Notes: generated by a model not told the origin, from the sequence alone. DNA of 7,640 nt from Akkermansiaceae bacterium (GCA_025457805.1 JALOTR010000110.1:1-7640); one strand, 5' to 3'; positions 1 to 7,226 are shown, counted from the first letter of the stretch. Program-made: numbers and translations.

Positions 1-918
1 GGCCGCGACGATGCCGCGCGTGAAGGTTTTCGAAAGCGGGTTGATGCGCGAGATGGGATCGAAGAGAAACCCCCACGCCACGAGGAACGAGATCACGGTG
101 CCCGGTGAGATTTTCCCGTTGAGCGCCCAGTAGGCGCCGCAGGCCACCATCAGGATGATGCCGGATTCCGCGATGAAGGAAACCGCCGGCCACACCACCG
201 ACTGGCCGCGCATCACGGAGCGATGTTTTTCACCCACCTTGCGCGAGGCCTTGTCGAAGGTGGCGAGCGCTTCGGGTTCCACGGTGTAGGCCTTGATCTG
301 TCGGATTCCCGCCAGTTGGTCATGCAGCACGGCATTGAGGGCGGACGAGGCCTCGGAGGAGGCGCGCCACAGCGGTTCCGAGCGCCGCGACCACCAGGCG
401 GTGAGCAGACCGATGAACGGCAGCGGCGCCAGCGTCACGAGTGTCAGTTGCCACGAGTGCCAGCACATGAAGCCGGCGATGATGAGGAACTGGAGCAAAG
501 CCGCCAGAGCCTGGTCCACGCCCTCGATCATCACGCGGTCCATCGTCGGCACGTCGTCCGCCACCCGCGACATGATCTCGCCCGACGAGTTGGAATCGAA
601 CCACTTCACCGGCAGGCGCTGGAGTTTGTCGTAAAGTTCCACCCGGACGAGGTGGGTGAGTTTGAGTTCGAGCGAATTGTTCACATAGGTGCGCAGCGTG
701 AACAGAAGCTGCCTTGCAAGGATGGCGGCGATGCCGGTGGCTGCGGTGGAAAGAATGAGGTCCGGGCGGTTTTTTCCGATGATCACATCGATGAAGCGCA
801 TGGTCACACCCGGCAGCACCAGCACGAGGGCCGTGCAAAGCACCGCCATGACGAGCGAAAGGATGCTTTGCAGCGGGAAACGGAGGGTGTGGCGGATGAT
901 CCTCGCGAGCACGGACAT
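1..918 (-). CDS. ABC exporter, membrane domain (MsbA/lipid-A-exporter-like), partial at C-terminus
   Basis: Minus-strand reading gives 306 residues with no stop up to the window edge, starting MSVLARIIRHTLRFPLQS. The protein reads as the type-1 ABC exporter membrane domain. About six hydrophobic spans lie near residues 16-36, 53-75, 138-156, 157-175, 242-262 and 272-290. The family's intracellular coupling-helix region is clear at about 94-123, with LYDKLQRLPVKWFDSNSSGEI followed by MSRVADDV, and a second coupling segment (QLAGIRQIKAYTVE) lies at about 201-214. Full-length half-transporters of this family are about 580-600 residues, so the ATPase domain should follow to the left of position 1. 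An in-frame stop at 931-933 leaves the ATG at 918 as the first usable ATG; no Shine-Dalgarno is evident. Family members pump lipids, lipid A precursors, drugs or peptides outward across the inner membrane. The substrate cannot be told from this half. It is divergent from the TauE-like gene. Confidence 0.93.
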   Translation of the reverse strand, partial: MSVLARIIRHTLRFPLQSILSLVMAVLCTALVLVLPGVTMRFIDVIIGKNRPDLILSTAATGIAAILARQLLFTLRTYVNNSLELKLTHLVRVELYDKLQRLPVKWFDSNSSGEIMSRVADDVPTMDRVMIEGVDQALAALLQFLIIAGFMCWHSWQLTLVTLAPLPFIGLLTAWWSRRSEPLWRASSEASSALNAVLHDQLAGIRQIKAYTVEPEALATFDKASRKVGEKHRSVMRGQSVVWPAVSFIAESGIILMVACGAYWALNGKISPGTVISFLVAWGFLFDPISRINPLSKTFTRGIVAA

Positions 919-1006
919 GCAACAGCATGATCATGCGGATGGGGATTTGAAAAGGCCGGGAATCCGACACCCGCCGGGATTGTTCTTGAAGCCTCCCTTG
1001 AATCGC

Positions 1007-1012
1007 GGAGGG
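1007..1012 (+). promoter_or_regulatory. Ribosome binding site of the TauE/SafE-like gene
   Basis: GGAGGG lies nine bases before the ATG at 1022. It is the clearest Shine-Dalgarno in the window. It fixes the start of the gene even though the frame stays open far upstream, over the divergent ABC transporter gene. Confidence 0.7.
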
Positions 1013-1021
1013 TCGTCGCGG

Positions 1022-1753
1022 ATGACGACCTTTCATCTCATCGCGCTGTTGGCGGCGTTTTGCATCGGGCTCTCGAAGGCGGGCTTCAGCGGGATCTCGA
1101 TGGTATCGGTGTTTCTGCTGGCGGACCTGTATGGAGCGAAGGCCTCGGTGGGTCTGGCGCTGCCCTTGCTGATCGCGGCGGACCTGATGGCCTATCCGGC
1201 CTTCATCAAGCATGGCTCGTGGAAACCGGTGTGGCGTCTGTTAGGCCCTGCACTGGTAGGGCTGGGCATCGGCTGGTGGATGCTGGGTTGGATCGATGAC
1301 GGTGCGGCGCGGCGCGTGATCGGTGCCTGCGTGCTCCTGATGGCGGGGCTACAAATGTCCCGCCGCTGGGTGCCGGAGTGGTTTGATCGCTGCGTGGAAT
1401 CGAAGGGCTTCGGCCTCGGGGCGGGTGTGCTCGGTGGATTCGCGACGATGCTCGCGAATGCGGCGGGCCCGGTGATCCAACTTTACCTGATGGCGCGCAA
1501 GGTGCCGAAGATGGAACTCATTGGCATCGGCGCGCGGTTTTTCCTGCTCATCAATTTGCTCAAGGTGCCGCTCAATGCCCGCCTCGCGCTCATCACTCCG
1601 GACAGTTTGATAGAAAACGCAAAACTGCTACCGGCGGTTGTGCTGGGGATTTTCGGAGGGAAATGGTTGATCCGCCACGTTCCCCAAGCGGCCTTCGAGG
1701 GGATGATTCTGGTTTTCTCGGTGATCGCCGGGTTGCGATTGTTGTTTTGGTAA
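1022..1753 (+). CDS. TauE/SafE-family (DUF81) membrane transporter
   Basis: The 243-residue protein is almost wholly hydrophobic, with about seven or eight predicted membrane spans. It carries two signature segments of the TauE/SafE family: GLSKAGFSG at residues 16-24, and the internal repeat-like segment GVLGGFATMLANAAGP at 135-150 followed by a LYLMARK stretch. The length matches the family's usual 240-270. The family exports small organic or sulfur-containing anions such as sulfite, sulfoacetate or sulfolactate from the cytoplasm, but most members have no known substrate and no sulfur-metabolism gene lies beside this one. The frame is open well upstream, but the start at 1022 is favoured because GGAGGG sits at proper distance and the N-terminus then begins at the first membrane helix. 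It is divergent from the ABC transporter (103 bases between starts). It converges with the M50 protease gene with only 18 bases between stops, and no clear hairpin-plus-T-run terminator is visible there. Confidence 0.93.
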   Translation: MTTFHLIALLAAFCIGLSKAGFSGISMVSVFLLADLYGAKASVGLALPLLIAADLMAYPAFIKHGSWKPVWRLLGPALVGLGIGWWMLGWIDDGAARRVIGACVLLMAGLQMSRRWVPEWFDRCVESKGFGLGAGVLGGFATMLANAAGPVIQLYLMARKVPKMELIGIGARFFLLINLLKVPLNARLALITPDSLIENAKLLPAVVLGIFGGKWLIRHVPQAAFEGMILVFSVIAGLRLLFW

Positions 1754-1771
1754 ATGTCTTGAAAACGGGAT

Positions 1772-2407
1772 TCAACGCCACTGGTTTTCCTTGAGCGCTT
1801 GGAAGGACTGCCAGGCGAACATGCCCATGAATAAGAGGAAAAGGATGTCTTCGTTTTTGCGATACATCCAGACGCCAGCCCCGATCGCAGTGATGATCGA
1901 AACCCACAGCGTGATCTTGATGTTTTTGGGGCCAAGGAGGGTTTCCAAAAGTCGCCCGCCATCAAGGGGAAGCACGGGCAGGAGGTTCAGCAATGCCCAG
2001 ACGACGCTGATCCAGACGAGGTCCGCGAGGAATTCTTTCCCAGGCTCATTGAGAGGGGGAAGGTAAGGCATGGCAAAGAAAATCAGGCCTCCCAGAAGAA
2101 TCTGCACCAGCGGGCCGGCCGCCGTGACGGCGAGGGACTGTGGGAGGGTGAGATGCACGCCGGAGTAAGTGGCATATCCGCCGAAGGCTTGCAGGGTGAT
2201 CTCGGAGTAAGCACCGAATTTCCGCGCCGTCATCGCATGTCCCAATTCGTGAACGAGGATGGAAATAAAGCCCGCCACCATGAAGAGCGCGATCTTCAGA
2301 ATGCCGTCCGGCGAATCGGCGAAGTCCGCCCTGCCGACGATCAGGAGGGTGATCCAGAAGAAGGGTTCGACCCGGACCGGGATGGCGAAGATGGAGAAAC
2401 GAATCAT
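1772..2407 (-). CDS. M50 (site-2-type) intramembrane zinc metalloprotease, minimal form
   Basis: The 211-residue membrane protein has the zinc-binding HELGH at residues 53-57 inside a hydrophobic segment. The second active-site motif, NLLPVLPLDG at 141-150, supplies Asp149 as the third zinc ligand. The intervening LQAFGGY (72-78) matches the FxGG-like loop typical of M50 family B proteins. It lacks PDZ and CBS domains, so it is a minimal core. Such proteases cut substrates within or next to the membrane, typically anti-sigma factors or other regulators, but its target is unknown. The start MIRFSIFAIPVRVEPFFW is typical of this subgroup, where a short beta hairpin precedes the first helix. The ATG at 2407 is preceded by an AGAGGGG purine stretch. 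The gene converges on the TauE-like gene and is divergent from the L,D-transpeptidase, so it is probably transcribed alone. Rhomboid is excluded because there is no GxSG motif. Confidence 0.94.
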   Translation of the reverse strand: MIRFSIFAIPVRVEPFFWITLLIVGRADFADSPDGILKIALFMVAGFISILVHELGHAMTARKFGAYSEITLQAFGGYATYSGVHLTLPQSLAVTAAGPLVQILLGGLIFFAMPYLPPLNEPGKEFLADLVWISVVWALLNLLPVLPLDGGRLLETLLGPKNIKITLWVSIITAIGAGVWMYRKNEDILFLLFMGMFAWQSFQALKENQWR

Positions 2408-2411
2408 GCAG

Positions 2412-2418
2412 CCCCTCT
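2412..2418 (-). promoter_or_regulatory. Ribosome binding site of the M50 protease gene
   Basis: Read on the minus strand, AGAGGGG ends four bases before the ATG at 2407. The GAGG core sits at about six bases, a little tight but acceptable. It supports the start with MIRFSIF. Confidence 0.5.
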
Positions 2419-2430
2419 GGTAGGCGAGGA

Positions 2431-2447
2431 CCTTGCAGGGCGCAAGG
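2431..2447 (-). promoter_or_regulatory. Perfect 6-bp inverted repeat in the leader of the M50 gene
   Basis: CCTTGC and GCAAGG are exact reverse complements separated by five bases. The repeat sits 24-40 bases before the M50 start codon. In RNA it would form a short stable hairpin just upstream of the ribosome binding site; in DNA it could be an operator. No T-run follows on either strand, so it is not an intrinsic terminator. Function is unknown, and a 6-bp repeat can occur by chance in GC-rich DNA. Confidence 0.3.
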
Positions 2448-2494
2448 CCTGTGAAAACATCCCGGATTCACGCAATGACGGGGCTAACAGGGCC

Positions 2495-2523
2495 TTGACC
2501 CTTTTCAATCTCCCGCCTATAGA
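2495..2523 (+). promoter_or_regulatory. Sigma70-like promoter for the L,D-transpeptidase gene
   Basis: TTGACC at 2495-2500 (five of six to the consensus -35) and TATAGA at 2518-2523 (-10) are separated by exactly 17 bases. Transcription would begin near 2530 and leave a leader of about 55 bases before the ATG at 2586. The leader holds a small GC-rich inverted repeat (CCCC, GCC loop, GGGG, about 2531-2541). Nothing else was seen in the 178-base spacer apart from this and the M50 leader elements. Confidence 0.55.
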
Positions 2524-2585
2524 CTCGGTGCCCCGCCGGGGTGGCCTTCAGGTCCTCCTCTCTCACTTGATCGACCCGAATAATC

Positions 2586-3353
2586 ATGTCTCCTCCTATT
2601 TTCCGCCTCGCCGGACTCGCCGGTTTCGCCCTTGCCATGGTCTCCGTATCCTGCGGACCCATCAGCACCCCCGTGGTGCAACGCAAGCCGCAGCGCGTGC
2701 TCCATCAGTGGTTCGACGACGGTGGGCCGGGCAAGGTGACCATCCGCATCAGCCTGCCGGATCAGATCGCCGAGTTCCAGCGCGGCGGCCGCGATATTGG
2801 CTGGTCCTACGTGGCGACGGGCAAGGAAGGCCATGGAACCTCCGCCGGGAGCTACAAGATCACGGAAAAAATCGTGGACAAGCATTCCAACCGCTACGGC
2901 TGGATCGAGGATGAATTCGGCAACGTGGTGGATGGCGATGCCAAATACACCGACAAGGTTCCGGAAGGCATGATCTATGTGCCCGCTCCCATGCCTTACT
3001 GGATGCGGCTCACTTCCTATGGCATTGGCATGCACGGCGGCTTGATTCCGGAACCCGGCAAACCCGCCTCGCACGGCTGCATCCGCCTGCCCAAGGAATT
3101 TGTCGCCACACTTTTCGACGCGGTGGAGGTCGGCACTCCGGTCACCATCACCCATGCCAAGAGCAAACATGGCTCCATGCAGGACAATCACATGTCACTT
3201 CCTCCAGCCGGCCCCGTGGCAGGCATCCCCGGCGTGGGCTCGGGAATTCGCGATGGCCGCGTGATCGCCACCCGTCCGCTGATGCCGGGCGAAACGCCGC
3301 CTCAGCCCAGCCTCCCGCCGCGCCGGATCACGGAGCCTTTCTCAGCCTATTGA
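2586..3353 (+). CDS. L,D-transpeptidase (YkuD domain) lipoprotein
   Basis: The 255-residue protein has the YkuD catalytic signature: a YGIGMHGG segment with His150, then SHGCIRLP at residues 162-169 with nucleophile Cys165 and Arg167. This is the complete Cys-His-Arg set expected of an active enzyme. Such enzymes cross-link peptidoglycan stem peptides (3-3 links) or attach lipoproteins to them, outside the cytoplasmic membrane. The N-terminus (RLAGLAGFALAMVSVSCG) is a signal peptide ending in a likely lipidated Cys23. The residue at -3 is Ser rather than Leu, so the lipobox is relaxed. The catalytic domain covers about 48-191, and a proline-rich tail of about 60 residues follows without a recognised peptidoglycan-binding domain. 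The start is set by the signal peptide; no Shine-Dalgarno is visible. The gene is single, with its own promoter at 2495-2523, and converges on ppk1 with 53 bases between. Confidence 0.93.
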   Translation: MSPPIFRLAGLAGFALAMVSVSCGPISTPVVQRKPQRVLHQWFDDGGPGKVTIRISLPDQIAEFQRGGRDIGWSYVATGKEGHGTSAGSYKITEKIVDKHSNRYGWIEDEFGNVVDGDAKYTDKVPEGMIYVPAPMPYWMRLTSYGIGMHGGLIPEPGKPASHGCIRLPKEFVATLFDAVEVGTPVTITHAKSKHGSMQDNHMSLPPAGPVAGIPGVGSGIRDGRVIATRPLMPGETPPQPSLPPRRITEPFSAY

Positions 3354-3361
3354 TTCTGCCG

Positions 3362-3393
3362 GGATCCATCAGAGATCCGTTAGATCGATTTTT
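3362..3393 (+). terminator. Possible weak terminator downstream of the L,D-transpeptidase gene
   Basis: A 5-bp stem (GGATC at 3362-3366 with GATCC at 3374-3378, 7-base loop) is followed ten bases later by a run of five T (3389-3393), eight bases after the stop codon. The stem is short and the T-run is displaced, so intrinsic termination is uncertain. It is the only candidate in the convergent spacer between this gene and ppk1. Confidence 0.25.
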
Positions 3394-3406
3394 CCCGCAC
3401 CTTCTA

Positions 3407-5509
3407 TCAGTCCGCCGGGACGTGGGGCTCGAAGGTCATGGCGCGTTCATGTTCGCGGGCCTTGGCGGCTTTGCGGGCCTGTTGGAAGAAATACTCTTGG
3501 GCGCGGAATGCTTTTTGGCCTTTGGTCCGCACGATGCGCTGCGAAGTGCCATCCGGAAGAATCCGCGAGGCCTGGGTGTTGTCCTGGAAGTAGGTTTCCA
3601 ACATGCGGATGAGCCTTCTTTTCAAAGGCGGTTCTTCGATGGGAATCATCAACTCCACCCGCTTTTCCAGATTGCGCGTCATCCAGTCCGCCGAGGCGAT
3701 GTAAACTTCCGAGTCGCCACCGCGGAGGAAGAGAAACACGCGGGCGTGTTCGAGATAGCGGTCGATCACCGAGATGACCTCGATGTTTTTCGAGTGCTTG
3801 GCATCGCCGGGCTTGAGGCAGCAGATGCCACGGACGTTGAGTTTGATTTCCACCCCGGCGCGTGAGGCTTTGTATAGCTCCTGGATGATGTCCGGGTCTT
3901 GCAGGGAATTCACCTTGGCGACGATGCGCGCGGGCAATCCTTGTTTGGCGCGTTCCGCCTCGCCCATGATGAGATCGAGCAGCTTCGGCTTCATCGCCGT
4001 GGGGGCGGGGATGAGGCGTTGGAATCTCAGTAGCTTGGAACGTCCGGAAACAGCATTGAAGAAAAGCGATGAATCATTGCCATACTCCGGCTTGCAGGTG
4101 AGATAGGAAACATCGGTGTAAAGCCGCGAGGTGGTTTCATTATAATTTCCCGTTCCCAAATGCACATAACGCCGCAGATGCCCTGATTCTCGGCGGACGA
4201 TCATGCAGATCTTGGCGTGGGTCTTGAGGCCCTTGACTCCATAAACAATCTGCACGCCGGCGCGCTGGAGTTCATCCGCGCGATCCAGATTGCGGGCTTC
4301 ATCGAAGCGGGCCTTGAGTTCGACGAGGGCGGTGACGTGTTTGCCGTTTTCCGCTGCCTTGATCAGGGCATCGATGATGCGCGATTTGCGGGCGGTGCGG
4401 TAGAGGACTTGTTTGATGGCGATGACATCCGGATCGATGGCAGCTTCCTCGATGAGACGGAGCACGGGCTCGAAGGATTCGTAGGGATGAAACAACAGCA
4501 AGTCCGCCGAAGCGATGGTTTCAAACATCGAGGCACCGGGAGCGATGGACGGAGAGTTCTGCCCGGGCCAGGCCACATCGCGCAGGTGATCATAATCCGG
4601 CAGGAAGGCCAACTCCATGAAGGCGGCGAGGCCGGGCGGGCCATCGACCCGTTGGATTTCCTGTGGCCCGGCGCTCGTCACATCCTGGACCATGCGGGCA
4701 AGATCGCGCGGTGCATCCGAGCGGATTTCCAATCGCACGGTATCGGCAAATCGGCGGGCGGTGAGCACGTCCTCCATTTCGCCTGCGAGGTCGATGGCAT
4801 CCTCTTCCTGCACGGCGATGTCGCCATTCCGGGTGACGCGGAACGAGGTGGTGGCGGTCACGTTTTCACCAGGGAAAAACCGGCCAGCGTGCGCGGCGAC
4901 GAGGTCCTCGATGAGCATGAACGAGTGGCCCTGGCCCTCAAACGCGATGGAAACCCGGCGGCTGATGGTTTCCGGAACGGGAATGAGCGCATGGCGGATC
5001 TGCTGCGTTTCGGGATCCACAAGGCGGCAGGCCACGATGATCTGAAGTCCCGGAACCAGCGGCGGCGAGTCGGTGGGGTCGACGGCGAGCGGCGTGAGCA
5101 GAGGATAAATCAGATCCTCGAAAGTCGCCGAGGCCTGGGCGGTCTGCTCGACATCGAGGTCCTGCGGCTTGAGCGCATGGATGCCGGCTTTTTCCAAGGC
5201 GGGAAGCAGGATCTCATTCAACAAGGCATATTGATCCGCCGTCATCCGCTGGATGCGCTGGCGAAGCGCCGCCAAGGTGCGGGTGGGGGTGAGACCTGAA
5301 GGATCGGTGGTTTTCACCCCGCCCCGCCGCATCGCCATGAGGCCGCCCACGCGCACTTGGAAGAACTCGTCCAGATTGGAGGCGGTGATGGCCAGGGACT
5401 TCACACGCTCCAGCAAGGGCAGGTCTTCACGCAGCGCTTCGTTGAGCACCCGTTGGTTGAACTCGACCCAGGATAACTCGCGGTTGATGAATGGGGTGGG
5501 GGTGGACAT
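3407..5509 (-). CDS. ppk1: Polyphosphate kinase 1 (PPK1)
   Basis: The 700-residue protein matches PPK1 over its full length (E. coli enzyme about 688). It reversibly transfers the ATP gamma-phosphate to polyphosphate. The N-terminal domain begins FINRELSWVEFNQRVLNEA and includes SNLDEFFQVRV (44-54). The catalytic phospholipase-D-like domains contain KQVLYR with Arg371, KARFDEARN with Arg401, and KTHAK with the autophosphorylated His431. They also contain HLGTGNYNE (450-458) and YLEHARVF with the second His588. These sit at a constant offset of four from E. coli R375, R405, H435 and H592, so the active site is intact. The C-terminus is a short charged tail. It is the second gene of a likely operon, 44 bases after the Ppx/GppA-like gene. 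No Shine-Dalgarno is visible before the ATG at 5509, which is nevertheless right because family similarity starts within ten residues. It converges with the L,D-transpeptidase gene. Confidence 0.97.
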   Translation of the reverse strand: MSTPTPFINRELSWVEFNQRVLNEALREDLPLLERVKSLAITASNLDEFFQVRVGGLMAMRRGGVKTTDPSGLTPTRTLAALRQRIQRMTADQYALLNEILLPALEKAGIHALKPQDLDVEQTAQASATFEDLIYPLLTPLAVDPTDSPPLVPGLQIIVACRLVDPETQQIRHALIPVPETISRRVSIAFEGQGHSFMLIEDLVAAHAGRFFPGENVTATTSFRVTRNGDIAVQEEDAIDLAGEMEDVLTARRFADTVRLEIRSDAPRDLARMVQDVTSAGPQEIQRVDGPPGLAAFMELAFLPDYDHLRDVAWPGQNSPSIAPGASMFETIASADLLLFHPYESFEPVLRLIEEAAIDPDVIAIKQVLYRTARKSRIIDALIKAAENGKHVTALVELKARFDEARNLDRADELQRAGVQIVYGVKGLKTHAKICMIVRRESGHLRRYVHLGTGNYNETTSRLYTDVSYLTCKPEYGNDSSLFFNAVSGRSKLLRFQRLIPAPTAMKPKLLDLIMGEAERAKQGLPARIVAKVNSLQDPDIIQELYKASRAGVEIKLNVRGICCLKPGDAKHSKNIEVISVIDRYLEHARVFLFLRGGDSEVYIASADWMTRNLEKRVELMIPIEEPPLKRRLIRMLETYFQDNTQASRILPDGTSQRIVRTKGQKAFRAQEYFFQQARKAAKAREHERAMTFEPHVPAD

Positions 5510-5553
5510 GCGGATGGGTTGAAAGGGCGGAATCTGTTAGGTGGAAAATGATA

Positions 5554-7116
5554 TCAGTTGTCTTCTTCGATGATCACACTGAGGCCGAAGACCTGCTCGA
5601 AAAGATCCGCCTTGGAAGCCATGGCAAGGCGCTCGACGGCGGCATCGGCCAGACCGGGCAGGCGCAGGCGGAGTTTGCCGGACTCCCGGCGGATTTCGAG
5701 CTGCGACACGCGCTGGGCATGGGTGCGTTCGAGTGCATCCGCGACTCTGAGCAATGCGGCGAGTTTTGAAACGCGGATGCGGTCGTCAGTCGGCAAAGCG
5801 GCATAACTCGGGTGATCGAGCACCGGCCCGGAGTGGCGGTGATAACGCGCCACCAGCGCCACGATGGTGACGTCCATGCGGTCCAGCCCGAAGACTTCCG
5901 AGTTGAGAATGAGATATTCCGAATGTTTGTGGTGCGCCCGCGGGCTGACATAAGTGCCGACCTCATGCAAGATGGCCGCCACTTGGAGCAACAAGGCATC
6001 GTGAAGAGTGAGTTGATGCAGATCGGCAAGTTCCTCGAAGAATCTCTTGCACAAATTTCCCACATGTTCGCCGTGGCCTGGATCCGATTGATATCGCTCG
6101 GCAAGGATTCTGGCAGATCGCAGCACCTCCTCGGCAAAGGCACCCGTTAATTCGCGGGAGACGAGCAGATCATGAAGAAGGCCTTGTTCGTATTCGCTGG
6201 CGGGAAGTTGGATGGCATCCAGTTTGAAAGTTTCCGCAATCGCGAGATTGATCTCCAGCGCGGGAAGCAAGGCCTCTGCCGTCTGATAGTCCAAACGGAA
6301 TCGTTTCACCAATTCCACATCGCTCAAACGCGCCGCGTCCGCAGTGAACTGGCGGAAATTTTTCAACGAACAGAGATCGCCGGTCTTGGCGAGGAAACCT
6401 GCCACGGATTGCACTTCATATCCAATGACCACCAGGCCCTCGATCGCCACATCGGAATAATCAAAACGGATCTGCGCCAGGTTGCCGAAGGCATGTTCGC
6501 GGATCACCCGCAGCAGGGTGGGGCCTTCCGCGTGGGATCCATCCACCGCCTCGCGGGTTCGGTGGGTGCCCATGCGATAGCTGGTGTAGCGGGTGATGCG
6601 GCCTTTTTGAAACAGCAGCGCCCGCGTATTTCCCGGTCCCACGTGGACGACGAGAGTGTTGTCACTCCGCATGGCCGGCAGGTGCTGGAGCCGACGCCGC
6701 GTTTTCAGATAAATCAGGCGCGTCATCTCGCCATCGTCGATGGTGCCCACCTTGAGCCCGCAGGCGATGCGGATGCGGTTCATCACCGTTTCATGATTCC
6801 GTGCCTCGCTGAGAATGTTGGTGGCGGCAGCCCGGGTGATGTTGTGGGGATCCAGACCCAGCTCGGCGAGGGATTTCTGATAACCTTTGACGATGTCCAC
6901 CACGCGCTCGGTGGTGCTGAGGCTCACGGTGCCCTGGCGGAAAATGTCGCGGGCGACGGGTGCGGGTTGTTCAAGGAAATCAATGGGCGTCAGCACACCT
7001 TCCGGAGAGCGTTCCGCCACCATCATGGAAACCGAGCTGGCGCCAATGTGCAGGGCGGTGACGAGGGACTCGGCCGGCGGGCGTGCAGGTGTTTCGGATT
7101 TCCGGGCTTTCGGCAT
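5554..7116 (-). CDS. Ppx/GppA-family protein with degenerate catalytic motifs and C-terminal HD-like domain
   Basis: The 520-residue protein has the exopolyphosphatase/guanosine pentaphosphatase architecture: two ASKHA-fold halves (about 18-315) and a helical HD-like domain (about 320-520). Family landmarks are RAAATNILSEARN (95-107), RLIYL (133-137), LHEVGTYVSP (383-392), HHKHSEYLI (395-403) and ARYHRHSGP (423-431). Those in the C-terminal half match E. coli PPX closely. The phosphate and nucleotide motifs are altered. Against E. coli PPX by eye, the first-loop Asp (VDLGSNS) is His23 (LHIGASS), the DIGGGS loop is HVGPGN (158-163), and catalytic Glu121 falls on Met131 (GEMTRLI). GASGT becomes IGYEVQS (231-237). 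Normal exopolyphosphatase or pppGpp hydrolase activity is therefore doubtful. The ATG at 7116 is preferred to an in-frame TTG at 7197, because the extension is non-conserved and overlaps the ppk2 promoter. No Shine-Dalgarno is seen. It is 44 bases upstream of ppk1 and probably co-transcribed. Confidence 0.88.
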   Translation of the reverse strand: MPKARKSETPARPPAESLVTALHIGASSVSMMVAERSPEGVLTPIDFLEQPAPVARDIFRQGTVSLSTTERVVDIVKGYQKSLAELGLDPHNITRAAATNILSEARNHETVMNRIRIACGLKVGTIDDGEMTRLIYLKTRRRLQHLPAMRSDNTLVVHVGPGNTRALLFQKGRITRYTSYRMGTHRTREAVDGSHAEGPTLLRVIREHAFGNLAQIRFDYSDVAIEGLVVIGYEVQSVAGFLAKTGDLCSLKNFRQFTADAARLSDVELVKRFRLDYQTAEALLPALEINLAIAETFKLDAIQLPASEYEQGLLHDLLVSRELTGAFAEEVLRSARILAERYQSDPGHGEHVGNLCKRFFEELADLHQLTLHDALLLQVAAILHEVGTYVSPRAHHKHSEYLILNSEVFGLDRMDVTIVALVARYHRHSGPVLDHPSYAALPTDDRIRVSKLAALLRVADALERTHAQRVSQLEIRRESGKLRLRLPGLADAAVERLAMASKADLFEQVFGLSVIIEEDN

Positions 7117-7190
7117 CGGGAGAGAACAGCGTGGGAACGCCGTGTTTTCAATACCGAATGTGTGACTTCGAGCCGGGATCGAGTCGGGGC

Positions 7191-7219
7191 TTGTCAAGCG
7201 GAGTGGAAATCCGGATAAA
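7191..7219 (+). promoter_or_regulatory. Sigma70-like promoter predicting a leaderless ppk2 transcript
   Basis: TTGTCA at 7191-7196 (five of six to consensus) and GATAAA at 7214-7219 (four of six) are 17 bases apart. The -10 ends only seven bases before the ATG at 7227, so transcription would start at or within a base or two of the start codon. This agrees with the absence of any Shine-Dalgarno before that ATG; the intervening bases are AACCCCC. The same -35 heptamer TTGTCAA read on the other strand contains a consensus TTGACA, but no matching -10 was found for that direction. Confidence 0.45.
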
Positions 7220-7226
7220 AACCCCC

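Noticed and set aside
223..930. Plus-strand open frame of 235 codons antisense to the ABC transporter
   Set aside because: It is a shadow of the exporter membrane domain on the minus strand, with low-complexity charged composition.
320..1213. Minus-strand open frame of 297 codons spanning the ABC transporter and TauE-like genes
   Set aside because: It lies out of frame over two well-supported genes, and its translation is rich in Arg, His and Pro with no domain. It is a GC-rich shadow frame.
1759..1775. TTGAA/TTCAA inverted repeat between the TauE-like and M50 genes as a bidirectional terminator
   Set aside because: The stem is only five mostly A-T pairs with a 7-base loop and no T-run on either side. 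It is too weak to call.
4217..5299. Plus-strand open frame of 360 codons antisense to ppk1
   Set aside because: It is wholly opposite a complete, motif-intact ppk1. The composition is typical of an antisense shadow, and there is no recognisable domain or ribosome binding site.
7117..7197. N-terminal extension of the Ppx/GppA-like protein from a TTG at 7197
   Set aside because: The added 27 residues look non-conserved, there is no Shine-Dalgarno, the TTG is part of a TTGACA that overlaps promoter sequence, and family similarity begins after the ATG at 7116.
6172..7218. Plus-strand open frame of 348 codons antisense to the Ppx/GppA-like gene
   Set aside because: The opposite strand carries clear family motifs throughout. 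This frame's product is His/Gly/Arg-rich and unrecognisable, and it would also overlap the ppk2 promoter region.
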